Of a DNA stretch of 64,000 nucleotides, positions 27,293 through 37,900 are shown piece by piece. Every line of letters starts with the position of its first letter. Within the stretch, counting starts at the first letter, position 1. Source of the stretch: Aquitalea sp. LB_tupeE. Lineage in GTDB: Bacteria; Pseudomonadota; Gammaproteobacteria; Burkholderiales; Chromobacteriaceae. Below the pieces are notes generated by a model. It did not search any database. It was not told where the DNA came from and saw only the letters and a program-made list of their open reading frames with translations. Location: positions 110,741-174,740 of the forward strand of contig NZ_JACAXB010000002.1 in the NCBI RefSeq assembly GCF_013391415.1, given 5' to 3'. The translations under genes and the position numbers were made by a program.

Positions 27293-28265
27293 CCTTGCTG
27301 CCTAGCACGATCTGGCCATCGTCGGCCAGCTTGCGGACAACCTTGAGGATTTCCTTCTGTTCGGCTTCCACCTCGGACAATTTGACCGGCCCCTTGGATT
27401 CCAGATCATCGCGCAGCATTTCAGCCGCACGCTGCGACATATTGCGGAAGATCTTGTCCTTGAGTTCGGCACTGGTGCCCTTGAGCGCCACCACCAGCGA
27501 GTCGGACTGCACTTCGCGCAGGATGGTCTGGATGGAACGGTCGTCGATGTCGAGAATGTTCTCGAACACGAACATCTTGTCCTGGATACGCTGCGCCAGT
27601 TCCGGGTCGTACTCGCGGATATAGTTGAGGGCGGAACCTTCGACGTTCGACCCCATGAAGTTGAGGATTTCGGCCGTGAGGCTGATGCCGCCGGATGCGC
27701 TCTTCTTGATACGGTCGGAACCTGACAACAGCTGGGTCAGCACGTCGTTCAGTTCGCGCAGTGCCTGTGGTTGTACGCCTTCCAGCGTGGCGGTACGGAT
27801 CAGCACCTCATTGCGCAAGCGCTCCGGGAAGAAGGACAGAATGGAGCTGGACAGGTCCGGCTCCAGATGCACCAGGATGGTGGCAATGATCTGCGGGTGC
27901 TCGTGGCGGATCAGGTCGGCCGCCGAGGACGGGTCCATCCACTTCAGGCTTTCGATACCGCTGTGATCGTTGCCCTGCATGATCTTGTCCAGCAGGTTGG
28001 CCGCCTTGTCCGGGCCCAGCGCTTCGATCAGCACATTGCGCAGGTATTCGTCCGACGCGCCGATGCTGGCTCGTGCCGCACACTCTTCGCGGAATTTGCC
28101 GACGATGTCGTCGATCTGGTCGTAGCTCAGATTATTGATGGCCGCCATGGCCAGCGAAATCTTCTGCACTTCCTTGGGGCCCAGATACTTGAATACTTCA
28201 ACCGCCTCGGCCTGCCCCAGGCTGAACAGCAGAACCGCACTGCGGTGCACACCGTTATCACTCAT
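27267..28265 (-). CDS. fliG: Flagellar motor switch protein FliG
   Basis: This 332-residue protein is FliG of the C-ring, the torque-generating partner of MotA. It has the expected N-terminal FliF-binding domain, the middle FliM-binding EHPQIIATILVHLEP motif (near 120), and the C-terminal charged helix with DDRSIQTILREVQSDSL and RAAEMLRDDLE. It overlaps the end of fliF by eight bases and the start of fliH. Confidence 0.97.
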   Translation of the reverse strand: MSDNGVHRSAVLLFSLGQAEAVEVFKYLGPKEVQKISLAMAAINNLSYDQIDDIVGKFREECAARASIGASDEYLRNVLIEALGPDKAANLLDKIMQGNDHSGIESLKWMDPSSAADLIRHEHPQIIATILVHLEPDLSSSILSFFPERLRNEVLIRTATLEGVQPQALRELNDVLTQLLSGSDRIKKSASGGISLTAEILNFMGSNVEGSALNYIREYDPELAQRIQDKMFVFENILDIDDRSIQTILREVQSDSLVVALKGTSAELKDKIFRNMSQRAAEMLRDDLESKGPVKLSEVEAEQKEILKVVRKLADDGQIVLGSKGGDEGLVE

Positions 28266-30015
28266 CGGAGCTTATCCATTCCTTGATGATCTGGGCAGCC
28301 ATGCGCGGGTCAGATTTCACCAGCTCGCGTGCGGCTTCCAGATTCTGGTTGTACTGACGCATCTGGGCATCCTTCGGATTTTCCGGCGTGCCATCCGGGT
28401 TGCTTGCCACGGCACCCTTGCCGCCAGCCGCCGCACCCTCGGCACCGCCCTCATCGTCACCGGCAACGGCCAGCAAGCGTCCACCGGCATCCACCAGCGG
28501 CTTGCCATCCGGGCCTTTCTTGACGGCATCCTGCGGCTTGACCAGATCCTTGACGATAGGCCGTACCACACCAAACAGCAAATACAGCACAGCAATGGTG
28601 AGCAAGGCGTACTTGATCAGGCTGGAGGCATTGTTGGTAAGGTAATCAGTCACCTTCTCCTGCATGGTCACCGGTACTGCGGCGTCGGCAAAGGCCGCAT
28701 TCACCACGTTCAGCGTGTCACCGCGCTGACTGTTGTAGCCCATGGTTTCCTTGACCAGATTGTTGATCTGCTGGATTTCCTGGGCGGTCAGCGGCGTGGG
28801 CTTCATTTCGCCGTTCTTGTCCGGCATCTTGCGGTAGTTCACCACCACGGCTGCAGACAGACGCTTCACCACGCCTTGCGGCATCTTGGTGTGCTGAATG
28901 GTCTTGTCCACCTCGTAATTGGTGGTGATGTCACGCTCCAGTGCACCAGACTGGCCCATGGCCTGACCGGACAAAGTGGCCGTACCTGGTGCGGCACCCG
29001 GCGGCAGCGTAATCGGAGCGGAAGCGGATGACGGCGGCTGATTGGACAGCGCACCGGGCACCCCGCCGGCATTGGCAGCACCACTACCCAGCCGTTCCAC
29101 GATTTGCTGGCTGCGGGTGGCGGACGGGTTGGGAGACGAGTTGGGACGATAGCTTTCCGAAGTCTGCTCCACTTCGGAGAAATCCACATTGGCTGTCACC
29201 TGGGCATGGATGTTGCCCTGGCCAAAAATGGGCTCAAGAATGCTTTCGATACGCTTGACGTAGCCATCCTCCACTTGGCGCACATAGCCCAGCTGGGTCT
29301 GGTCCATGCCGGCGGTGTCCTTATCGGACAGCTTGGACAGCATGTTGCCGTCCTGATCCACCACCGTCACATTCTTCACCGGCAGATTGGGCACGGCGCT
29401 GGACACCAGATGCACGATACCCGCTACCTGGCCCTGGTCCAGGGTGCGGCCACGGAACAGGTTCAGCATCACCGATGCCGTTGGCTGTTGCTGGTCACGC
29501 ACAAACACGCTTTGTTTGGGAATGGCAATGTGAATGCGGGCCGACTCCACCGAACCGATGGCTTCGATGGTGCGGGCCAGCTCGCCTTCAATGGCACGCT
29601 GGTAATTCACTTGCTCGGCAAACTGGCTGATGCCGAACTTCTGGTTATCCATCAGTTCGAAGCCGACGCCGCCAGCCTTGGGCAGACCCTGGGCAGCCAG
29701 GCGCAGACGGGCGTCATACACCTTGTCAGCCGGTACCGACACGGTACCGCCATCGCCCAGCTGATAAGGAATGTTCATTTGCTGCAAGGCAGCCGTGACC
29801 TGACCGCCATCGCGGTCGGCGATATTGGAAAACAGGATTTTATAGCTGGGCTGCCGGTTCAGGACAACTGCACCGACAATGACAGAGAAAATGGCGGCCA
29901 GGGCCACCAGGAAGAGGATCTTTTTATTGTTGGGAAGCGACTTGAAGCGGTCGGTTGCTTCATTGAGCCGGGTTCGCCAAACAGGAGTCGGGTTTTGTTC
30001 TGCCAGATCAGCCAT
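28258..30015 (-). CDS. fliF: Flagellar MS-ring protein FliF
   Basis: This 585-residue protein forms the MS-ring. Two membrane segments are visible (about 33-55 and about 455-475), bracketing the large periplasmic ring-building domains (NIPYQLGDGGTVSVPADKVY and VSARIHIAIPKQSVF-like segments). The C-terminal cytoplasmic tail binds FliG. It starts 62 bases after the fliE stop. Confidence 0.97.
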   Translation of the reverse strand: MADLAEQNPTPVWRTRLNEATDRFKSLPNNKKILFLVALAAIFSVIVGAVVLNRQPSYKILFSNIADRDGGQVTAALQQMNIPYQLGDGGTVSVPADKVYDARLRLAAQGLPKAGGVGFELMDNQKFGISQFAEQVNYQRAIEGELARTIEAIGSVESARIHIAIPKQSVFVRDQQQPTASVMLNLFRGRTLDQGQVAGIVHLVSSAVPNLPVKNVTVVDQDGNMLSKLSDKDTAGMDQTQLGYVRQVEDGYVKRIESILEPIFGQGNIHAQVTANVDFSEVEQTSESYRPNSSPNPSATRSQQIVERLGSGAANAGGVPGALSNQPPSSASAPITLPPGAAPGTATLSGQAMGQSGALERDITTNYEVDKTIQHTKMPQGVVKRLSAAVVVNYRKMPDKNGEMKPTPLTAQEIQQINNLVKETMGYNSQRGDTLNVVNAAFADAAVPVTMQEKVTDYLTNNASSLIKYALLTIAVLYLLFGVVRPIVKDLVKPQDAVKKGPDGKPLVDAGGRLLAVAGDDEGGAEGAAAGGKGAVASNPDGTPENPKDAQMRQYNQNLEAARELVKSDPRMAAQIIKEWISSDE

Positions 30016-30077
30016 ACAGTGGTTTTAGTTTCAGGCACAGCCACTGCCGGCAACCACAGCATGGGGTGACGGCCAGG

Positions 30078-30398
30078 CTATACCTGGGTATTCATGATTT
30101 CCTGATAGGCGGACACCAGCTTGTTGCGCGCCTGGACCATGGTCTGGAACGACAGGCTGGCTTTCTGCAAGGAGACCATCACGTCCTGCAGGTTAACCCC
30201 CTCATCTCCCAACTCGAACTGCTTCTGCATTTCCTGCGAAGTTTGCTGAGCAGAATTCACCTGCTCAATGGTGGATTTGAGAACATCGGCAAAGTCAACT
30301 TGCGACGTTTCCTGCGTCTGCGCGGCCGGCTTGCCACCGGCCAGGGCCGATGCGGCCCGCAGTTCGCTCAACATCTGGTCTACATTATTGATCGACAT
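30078..30398 (-). CDS. fliE: Flagellar hook-basal body complex protein FliE
   Basis: This 106-residue protein is FliE, the rod-MS ring adaptor. The C-terminal LQKASLSFQTMVQARNKLVS is the diagnostic region. It begins two bases after the flrC stop, so flrC and fliE are co-transcribed. No sigma-54 or sigma-28 element of its own is evident in the flrC end or in the gap. Confidence 0.95.
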   Translation of the reverse strand: MSINNVDQMLSELRAASALAGGKPAAQTQETSQVDFADVLKSTIEQVNSAQQTSQEMQKQFELGDEGVNLQDVMVSLQKASLSFQTMVQARNKLVSAYQEIMNTQV

Positions 30399-30400
30399 GG

Positions 30401-31777
30401 CTACTCCGTACTGCGTACGTCCAGGTCATCCGGATCCTCATCCTGGCCATCTTCTTCGCGGTAGCGCTGCAGTTTGTAGCGCAAAGTGCGTTCACTGATG
30501 CCCAGTTTTTCAGCAGCGAGCTTTTTGATGCCTCCCACTGCTGCCAGTGTATCCAGAATATGACGTTTTTCCAGCGTTTTCATGTCGGACTCTGCCGTCA
30601 CGATAGGCTGGACTGTGGTTTCTGTCCGGGTAAGCGGTGTCGAACCGGAAATATCATCCAGCAACAGGTCGGCGGCAATAATTGCCGGCCCGGCGGCAAG
30701 AATCACCGCCCGCTGCATGACATTTTCCAATTCGCGGATGTTACCTTCCCAACTATAGGCCGTCAATTGACGTTCCGCCTCTTCCGAGAGGCTCAATCCG
30801 GAACGTCCGGCCGCTTCAGCGTATTTGTTAAGCACAAGCCGTGCCAGCGGCAGGATGTCCTCGCGCCGCTCGGCGAGCGCCGGGATGCGCAGCGGGAAAA
30901 CATTCAGCCGGAAATACAAGTCTTCACGGAAGCGACCAGCCTCCACCTCTCCGGCAACATCACGGTTGGACGTCGCCAGCACGCGGATATCCAGCTTGAT
31001 GGTACGGGTGCTGCCCACCCGCTCCACTTCGCGCTCCTGCAGCACCCGCAGTAGCTTGGCTTGCAGCGACAGCGGCATTTCGGTGACTTCATCCAGCAGG
31101 ATGGTACCGCCCTGCGCCTGTTCGAACTTGCCCGGCAAAGCTTGCGCTGCGCCAGTAAATGCGCCTTTTTCATGGCCGAACAGCGTGGATTCCAGCAAAT
31201 TGTCCGGAATGGCGGCACAGTTCACCGCCACGAAAGGGCCATCGTGCCGCTTGGAATGCCGATGGATATAACGCGCCAGCACTTCCTTGCCCGCTCCGCT
31301 GGGGCCGGTGATCATCACGCTGGCATCGCTGCCGGCCACCCGGCTGGCCAGTGCCAGCAGTTGGCGCATTTGCGGCGATTCGGCCACGGCTTCGTCGCGC
31401 TCGCCCTCCGGCAGCTTGAGGATGTGCTTTTCCACTTCGGCAATCAGGCTGGCCGGCTCGAACGGCTTAAGCAGGTAGTGGGTGGCTCCGGCACGCAACA
31501 AGGCAATGGCGCGTTCGATGATGCCGTAGGCTGTCATCAGGATGAAAGGCACGCCGGGATAACGAATTTTTACTTCTTCAAACAGGGCATAGCCGTCCAT
31601 TGGCGCCATCTGGGCGTCAGAAATGATCAGGCCGACCGGTGCTTTTTTCAGTTGCTGCAAGGCAGCGCTGCCATCCCCGGCTTCCAGCGTGGGATAACCA
31701 GCCAGACTGAGGGTATCGACAATCGCTTCACGCAGATCGGCATCGTCTTCGACAACTAGAATGGGCAACTTCATCAT
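30401..31777 (-). CDS. flrC: Sigma-54-dependent flagellar response regulator (FlrC/FleR type)
   Basis: This 458-residue protein has an N-terminal receiver domain with phospho-acceptor D54 (LIISDAQM), a central AAA+ domain with Walker A GPSGAGKE and the sigma-54-contacting GAFTGA motif, and a C-terminal Fis-like helix-turn-helix (ERTLRYKLQRYRE). Position at the head of fliEFGHIJ fits the class III flagellar activator FlrC/FleR. I chose the ATG at 31777 (with another at 31774); the frame stays open to 31843, but this would overlap cheB. The expected partner kinase FlrB/FleS is not in the window. Confidence 0.9.
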   Translation of the reverse strand: MMKLPILVVEDDADLREAIVDTLSLAGYPTLEAGDGSAALQQLKKAPVGLIISDAQMAPMDGYALFEEVKIRYPGVPFILMTAYGIIERAIALLRAGATHYLLKPFEPASLIAEVEKHILKLPEGERDEAVAESPQMRQLLALASRVAGSDASVMITGPSGAGKEVLARYIHRHSKRHDGPFVAVNCAAIPDNLLESTLFGHEKGAFTGAAQALPGKFEQAQGGTILLDEVTEMPLSLQAKLLRVLQEREVERVGSTRTIKLDIRVLATSNRDVAGEVEAGRFREDLYFRLNVFPLRIPALAERREDILPLARLVLNKYAEAAGRSGLSLSEEAERQLTAYSWEGNIRELENVMQRAVILAAGPAIIAADLLLDDISGSTPLTRTETTVQPIVTAESDMKTLEKRHILDTLAAVGGIKKLAAEKLGISERTLRYKLQRYREEDGQDEDPDDLDVRSTE

Positions 31778-31793
31778 GTTTGCTTGTGTTTGC

Positions 31794-32483
31794 TTACGCG
31801 GTTGGCTGACGTTGCGCCACCAGGGCCACCAGGCGGCTGGCAATGGCGGTCAGAGGCTGGATTTCGTGCTGGCCTTTCAGGGCAATGGCTTCCTTGGGCA
31901 TGCCAAACACCACGCAGCTGGCTTCGTCCTGGGCAATGTTGTAAGCCCCGGCTTCTTTTAGCTCCAGCATGCCTTGCGCGCCATCCCGCCCCATGCCGGT
32001 GAGGATGACGCCGATACAGTTCTTGCCCACCAGATTGGCCGCAGAACGGAACAGCACATCAACTGAGGGGCGATGCCGGTTGACCGGTGGCCCGTGATGC
32101 AGCGAGGTGGAGTAGCCGATGGTGGGGGCAGACTTGACCAACAGGTGGGAGTGGCCCGGAGCAATGTAGACCGTACCTGCCTGCAGGCGCTCGCCATCTT
32201 CGGCTTCTTTTACATGCAGCTGGCACAGCGAGTCCAGCCGGGCGGCAAAGGACTTAGTGAATAGTTCCGGCATGTGCTGGGTGACGAGGATAGGAGGCAT
32301 ATTGGCCGGCAGGGCGGTGAGCAGGACGCGCAATGCTTCGGTGCCGCCGGTGGAAGAGCCCACGACGATGACGGTCTGGCGCGCCAACGGCGTTCGCCCC
32401 GGCTGACGCGGCAAGATGACGTCCGCGCTGTGACTGGGCACCACTTCCATTGGTGCGATTGGTTCCCGAGAAAACTGTCCCAT
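31794..32483 (-). CDS. CheB-type methylesterase without a receiver domain
   Basis: This 229-residue protein is a CheB-like chemoreceptor glutamate methylesterase or deamidase. The catalytic residues are all present: S44 in VGSSTGG, H70 in VTQHMP and D166 in TGMGRDG. The usual N-terminal receiver domain is missing; about 35 residues of low-complexity sequence stand in its place, so phosphorylation control should be absent unless supplied by another protein. It is 16 bases upstream of flrC in the flagellar operon, with no cheR, cheA or cheW nearby. Confidence 0.85.
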   Translation of the reverse strand: MGQFSREPIAPMEVVPSHSADVILPRQPGRTPLARQTVIVVGSSTGGTEALRVLLTALPANMPPILVTQHMPELFTKSFAARLDSLCQLHVKEAEDGERLQAGTVYIAPGHSHLLVKSAPTIGYSTSLHHGPPVNRHRPSVDVLFRSAANLVGKNCIGVILTGMGRDGAQGMLELKEAGAYNIAQDEASCVVFGMPKEAIALKGQHEIQPLTAIASRLVALVAQRQPTA

Positions 32484-32566
32484 TTATTTCCTTGCAATGA
32501 TTCCAGCCGTGTCGGCCTTGCTGTGGGAGCCTAGCTTAAGCCCAGCCCGGTATTATGCCAATACAA

Positions 32567-33064
32567 TCACCTGGCGGGCGGAAGGATTCCGTCTTGTTGC
32601 AGTTGGCGAATCCAGCCATCGCTGGCGGCTTCAATCAGATCCAGCACCCGGTCAAAGCCCTGCTCCCCACCATAATAGGGATCGGGCACTTCCTGCACGG
32701 TTTTCCCGCCCAGCGGGGCCAGGATGTAATCCAGCCGCGCACGGGTGTCGGCCGGGCAGATGGCGCGCAATGCGCTCATGTTCTGGCGGTCGGCGGCCAG
32801 AATCAGGTCAAAGCGGCTGAAATCGGCTACGTTGACTTGCCGGGCACGCTGGCGGCTCAGGTCGTAGCCGCGCCGCCGTGCGGCCTGACAGCTGCGCGGA
32901 TCGGGCGCTTCGCCCACGTGGTAGGCATGGGTACCGGCAGAATCCACTTGCACCCGCTCGGCTAGTCCGGCTTGCTGCAATCTGGCGCGCAACACGCCTT
33001 CTGCCGTGGGCGAGCGGCAGATATTGCCCATGCAGACCATCAGAATCGCGTATGACTTGTCCAT
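32567..33064 (-). CDS. Low-molecular-weight protein tyrosine phosphatase
   Basis: This 165-residue cytosolic enzyme has the LMW-PTP signature C-X5-R as C11-MGNIC-R17-S and the general acid D128 in VPDPYYGG. Family length is 150-165. In bacteria such enzymes often act on exopolysaccharide or kinase partners, but no tyrosine kinase or polysaccharide genes are here. It lies 83 bases upstream of the cheB-like gene, on the same strand, and 93 bases downstream of rlmF. Confidence 0.93.
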   Translation of the reverse strand: MDKSYAILMVCMGNICRSPTAEGVLRARLQQAGLAERVQVDSAGTHAYHVGEAPDPRSCQAARRRGYDLSRQRARQVNVADFSRFDLILAADRQNMSALRAICPADTRARLDYILAPLGGKTVQEVPDPYYGGEQGFDRVLDLIEAASDGWIRQLQQDGILPPAR

Positions 33065-33157
33065 GACTCCCCGTTCTTGCTGATCGGCCTCCGCTGCGGA
33101 GGCGCTATTGTTTCACCATAAACCAATCAGCAGGCGCTGACACCCCGACTATTCCGA

Positions 33158-34132
33158 CTAGTCGCGGCGCGCGGCCCAGGCTTGCCGGGCGGGCTGATCC
33201 AGAAAGCTCCATGCCAGCACACGGCTGCGTTTTTGTCCTTGCGCCATGGCAATAAGCTGGCTTTGTTTCACCCCGGCATGGCGCAAGACGGCTTGTAATG
33301 CAGGCAGGCTGTCGGCACTGGACACCAGGCTGGTAAACCACAGGCATTGCCGGGCAAAACGGCGGCTATCCTCAATCATCCGGCTGATAAAAGCAACTTC
33401 ACCACCGGGATAGCACAGTTCACGATCCCTCCCGCCAAAATTCAGCGCTGGTGCGCGCGCACTGGCCAGCTGCTTGCCCTTGCCCAGATTGCGCCATTTG
33501 CGCTCGCTGCCCTCGGCCGCGGCGGCGCGGCTGGTATGAAAAGGCGGATTGCACAGGGTAAGGTCAAACCGCTCGCCCTTTTCCCAGATACCGCTGAACA
33601 TGGCGTCGTCACGCGTCTGGTGGCGCAAGGCAATATGGGCGGCAAAAACCGGATTGGCCTGCAAGATGGCCTGGGCATTGGCCAGTGCCGGGCGGTCGAT
33701 ATCGCTGCCAACGCAGTCCCAGCCATATTCGGCATGGGCCAGCAAGGGATAAACCAGGTTGGCACCGGTGCCGATATCCAGCAGGCGGATCTGGCTGCCA
33801 TGCGGTATGGTGCCGCCAGGCCCGGCCAGCAGGTCGGCCAATGCATGAATGTAGTCGGCACGTCCCGGAATGGGCGGGCACAGATAGCCGGACGGAATAT
33901 CCCACTGCTGCACGCCATACTGCTGGGCCAGCAAGGCCCGATTGAGCAGCTTTACGGCCTGGGCATTGGCAAAATCTATGCTGGGCAGGCCGTGGGGATT
34001 GGGTTTTACATAAGGCTTGAGCGCCGGGCAGGCTGCAACCAGCGCCGCAAAGTCATACTGTCCCTGATGGCGATTGCGGAGATGCAGGCTGGCAGGGGCG
34101 GGTTTATGCCTGGCAGGCGGCTTGGCGGTCAT
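33158..34132 (-). CDS. rlmF: 23S rRNA (adenine(1618)-N6)-methyltransferase RlmF
   Basis: This 324-residue protein is RlmF, which methylates A1618 of 23S rRNA using S-adenosylmethionine. The SAM-binding motif LDIGTGANLVYPLL and the amino-methyltransferase motif NPPF (TLCNPPFHTS) are intact. I chose the ATG at 34132 (MTAKPPARHKPAP); the frame extends to 34210 but the extra residues lack family similarity. It lies 77 bases downstream of a substrate-binding protein gene. Confidence 0.93.
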   Translation of the reverse strand: MTAKPPARHKPAPASLHLRNRHQGQYDFAALVAACPALKPYVKPNPHGLPSIDFANAQAVKLLNRALLAQQYGVQQWDIPSGYLCPPIPGRADYIHALADLLAGPGGTIPHGSQIRLLDIGTGANLVYPLLAHAEYGWDCVGSDIDRPALANAQAILQANPVFAAHIALRHQTRDDAMFSGIWEKGERFDLTLCNPPFHTSRAAAAEGSERKWRNLGKGKQLASARAPALNFGGRDRELCYPGGEVAFISRMIEDSRRFARQCLWFTSLVSSADSLPALQAVLRHAGVKQSQLIAMAQGQKRSRVLAWSFLDQPARQAWAARRD

Positions 34133-34209
34133 GCAGCTTCCTTGACAACGGGAGATCGGCGAAAAGGCGGCATTGTGCCAGCATTCCATCCTGCTGTCCG
34201 GTACGGTCA

Positions 34210-34971
34210 CTAAGGCACATGGTCGTAACGCGCCTCAATCTCGCGGTAAGCGCCGGATTTGCGCAGCATTTCCAAGCCACGATCAAAATTGTCACGTTGC
34301 CATTGAGAGCGAAAGGCCATCTGGTAGGGTGTGGCCGGAAACAGCGGATAGACGGTCAAGGCTTGCCTGGCTACCAGTTCGGGCGGTAACTGGCGGTTGA
34401 AATACTGGATGATACGCCAATCGCCGACAATGACATCCACCCGGCCAGCGTACAGCAGCAGGTTGCGTACTTGCTGGTCGCCCTCTTCGCGATAACGCGG
34501 ATTGCCATTGGCCATGGCTTCGAACTGCGGCCCCAGCAACTGGCGGGAGCGCTGGAAGGAGCTGACGGAATAGCGTGACAGGTCGGCGATGTCGTTCAAC
34601 ACCAGTTTGCGCTGCGCCAGCGCGACCGCCACATTGTGATACTCCATATAGGGCTGTGAGAAATAAGCCTTGAGCTTGCTATAGGGATTGGTGGTGGCAA
34701 TCCCATCCAGACGGCCTTGCTGCAGCATGCCCTGCAAGCGCTCCATCGGGGCAAAGAAAGGCTGCACTTCCATGCCGGCGCGCCGCGCCGCCGCCACCAC
34801 AATGTCAAACTCCAGCCCGCGCTGTTCTGCCTCGAACACATAAGGTGGCTTGTTACTGCCAAAGCCGATCTGCAACACCACGGCGCGCCGGCTCCCCGCA
34901 CCCACGCCTGGTGCCAACACGCTGCACAGCAATGTACACAAGCCCAACACGGTATTTCGTCTTGTTATCAT
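34210..34971 (-). CDS. Solitary periplasmic solute-binding protein (SBP_bac_3 type)
   Basis: This 253-residue protein has a signal peptide (about 1-25, ending GVGAG) and the two-lobed fold of polar amino-acid binding proteins: GSNKPPYVFEAEQRGLEFDIV near the start and GRLDGIATTNPYSK at about 105. There is no permease or ATPase gene around it. It is 20 bases downstream of a large GGDEF-EAL gene on the same strand, so the two are probably co-transcribed; a sensory rather than transport role is plausible but is inference. Confidence 0.8.
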   Translation of the reverse strand: MITRRNTVLGLCTLLCSVLAPGVGAGSRRAVVLQIGFGSNKPPYVFEAEQRGLEFDIVVAAARRAGMEVQPFFAPMERLQGMLQQGRLDGIATTNPYSKLKAYFSQPYMEYHNVAVALAQRKLVLNDIADLSRYSVSSFQRSRQLLGPQFEAMANGNPRYREEGDQQVRNLLLYAGRVDVIVGDWRIIQYFNRQLPPELVARQALTVYPLFPATPYQMAFRSQWQRDNFDRGLEMLRKSGAYREIEARYDHVP

Positions 34972-34991
34972 TCTTGCCCTTGCTCAATGCT

Positions 34992-37900
34992 TCAGATGGC
35001 TGGGTCTTGATCCATTTGCTGCCAGGCGGCCTGCCGCTGCCACTGCCGTATCCAGTCCGGCAGCGCTTGTGCCAGCATCGGCCGGGCAATGCCATAACCT
35101 TGCACCAGGCTGCAGCCCAATTGGCGCAGGGCCATGCCATGTGCCATGGTTTCCACACCTTCGGCAATGACCTGGAGCTTGAAGACGGCGGCCAGTTGTA
35201 TCACCCCGGCCACAATGCCCAGGTCGTCGGCATCATCCAGCATGCCCATGACAAAGCTCTGGTCGATTTTCAGGGTATCCAGCGGCAGCTTGCGCAGGTA
35301 AGTCAGCGAGGAATAGCCGGTGCCAAAGTCGTCCAGCGCAAAATGCACACCCAGGGTGCGGCATTGCTGCATTACCTTTAAGGCCTGGTCCATGTCATCC
35401 AGCGCAGCCGACTCCAGCACCTCCAACTCCAACAGCGATGGATCCAGCGCCGGATGGTTGCGCAATACCTGCTGCAAGTCCGGACAAAAATCCGGGTGCA
35501 GCAGATAGTTGGCGCTGACATTCAGGCTGACCGCCAGCGCCATGCCCTGTTGTTGCCAACTGGCCGCCTGGGCCGCGCCCTGCTCCAGCACCCAGCGGCC
35601 AAAGGTGAGTTCCAGCGCGCTGCCTTGCAATACTGGCAGAAAGTCTGCCGGGGCCAGCAGGCCGCGCTCGGAATGCTGCCAGCGGATCAGCGCCTCAACA
35701 CCAATCAGCCGCCCGTCTTCCAGATCCACCTTGGGCTGGTAGTAAAGCAGGAATTGCTTTTGCTGCAAAGCCTGCCCCAAAGCCTCCAGCGTACGGCGAT
35801 GCAGCTGTGCCTTGCGGTCGCCTTCCGGGTCAAACAGCTGGTAGCGGTTCTTGCCCGCTTCTTTGGCCTGGTACATGGCTTGGTCGGCATGCCGCAACAG
35901 GGTATCGGCATCGGCATCGTCTTGCGGAAACAAGGTGACACCCACGCTGGCACTGGTGCTGATGATGGCACTGGGTAGCGGCACCTCCTGCGCAACGGCC
36001 GCCAGAATGCGATCCAGAATGGGCATGCATTCTTCGTTGCCGGCCAGGTCGGAAAGCAAGAGCACAAATTCGTCGCCGCCCAGCCGTGCCAGGGTGTCGC
36101 CGGCGCGCAGTACCGATTTGAGCCGCTCGGTCACCGCAATGAGCAATTGGTCGCCCGCTTCGTGGCCGTGCTGGTCGTTGACGGTCTTGAAGCCGTCCAG
36201 ATCCAGAAAGCACACGGCACAGCACTGCTCCGTGCGACGGCTGCGGGTGAGGGCTTGCTCCATGCGGTCGGACAGCAGCCTGCGGTTGGGGACGCCGGTA
36301 AGCGGGTCGAAATTGGCAATGCGGTCCAGTTCGGCCTCATGCGCCTTGAGCTGCGTGATATCGGAAAAAATGCCGATATAGTGCTGGATCTGGCCAGCCT
36401 GGTCGCGCACCACGGAAATGGACAACAACTCGGCATACAGTTCGCCATTCTTGCGCCGGTTCCATATTTCGCCACGCCAGAAATCATGCTGGCGCACCAT
36501 GGCCCACATTTCCTGATAGAAACCAGGCCCATGCTGACCCGAGGACAGCAAGGCGGGAGAGCTGCCGATGGCTTCGTGCTCGGTATAGCCGGTGATGCGG
36601 GTAAACGCGGTATTGACCTTGGTAATGCGCCCTGCCGGGGACACCACCATAATGCCTTCGTAACTGCTGTCAAACACCACGGCGGCTTCTTTTTGCGCCT
36701 GGGCATGTATCTTGTGTTCGGTAATGTCGGTGTGGGTGCCGGACATCATCAATGGCCGACCTTCGGCATCACGTTCCACCACCCGCCCACGCGACAGAAT
36801 CCAGCGCCAGCCACCACTCAGGCTTTGGCAGCGCATTTCCATTTCATAAGTCGGGCTAAGTCCGTCCAGATGGCGCTGCATGCTGCTTTCCACCTGCGGC
36901 AAATCTTCGGGGTGGATGTGGGTTAACCACTGTTGCCTGCTGACCGGTCCGCTGTCTACCGCATAACCGAGCATGGCTTTCCAGCGGTGGCTGACCTGAA
37001 AATCGTCGGTTTGCACGTTCCAGTCCCAATAGCCCTGGTCGGAACCTTCAATCACCCGTGCCAGTTGCTGCTCGCGGAACAACAGTCTTTGTTCGGCCGC
37101 TTTCTTTTCCGTCAGGTCACGGCCAAACGCCATGTAACGGCCATCCTGCATGCGCACAGTGGTCAGCTCGGTCACCACCACCCCGCCATCGGCACGATTC
37201 AGCTCCCATTCCGAGCGAATGAAACGCTGGTCCTGCAAGGCCAGTAAATGCGCGGGCAGCGTGGCCTGGCTGGAGGGTGCCAGCAAATCGACAATGTGCA
37301 TTTGCAGTATCTGCGACTGGCTGTGCCCGGTCATGCGGCAGGCGGAGGGATTGGCAAACAGGTAATGGCCGTTTTCATCGGCAATCCAGATAGCATCTCC
37401 CGCTTCATTAAGTACCAGATGCAAATCGTCATCCAGCCGCCGCCGCTCGGTAATGTCGGATAGCGTGCCCACCAGCCGCCAGACCTCACCGGTGGGGCTG
37501 CGTTCCACCGCCCGGCCACGCACGCGCACCCAAAGCAACTCGCCGCTGCGGGTCATCAGACGGATGTCAAACTCCATCTGGCTGGTTTCACCGCGCAGGT
37601 GGGCGGTCAGCGCTTGTTGCCAGACTTCCAGGTCATCGCTGAACAACAGCTTGCGAAAGAAATCCACGTCGTGGGTATCGTCTTCCGGCGCATAGCCGGT
37701 GAGCGAGAAATAGCGGGCCGAACGGTAGACGTAGCCCGTGCGCAGATCCCAGTCCCAGAAACCGTCACTGGTGGCTTCCACTACTTGTTGCAGGCGGCGT
37801 TCGCTGCTGCGTATCTGCATGGTGAGGCGCATGCGCTCGCTGATGTCCTGCACCGTGCCTTGCAAACGCAGGACACGGCCTTCCTCATCGCACACGGCCT

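Noticed and set aside
32484..32566. A sigma-54 promoter for the cheB-flrC-fliE operon
   Set aside because: GG-GC pairs with ten-base spacing exist (e.g. around 32530-32548), but the flanking bases fit the consensus too poorly; another nearby candidate has 11-base spacing.
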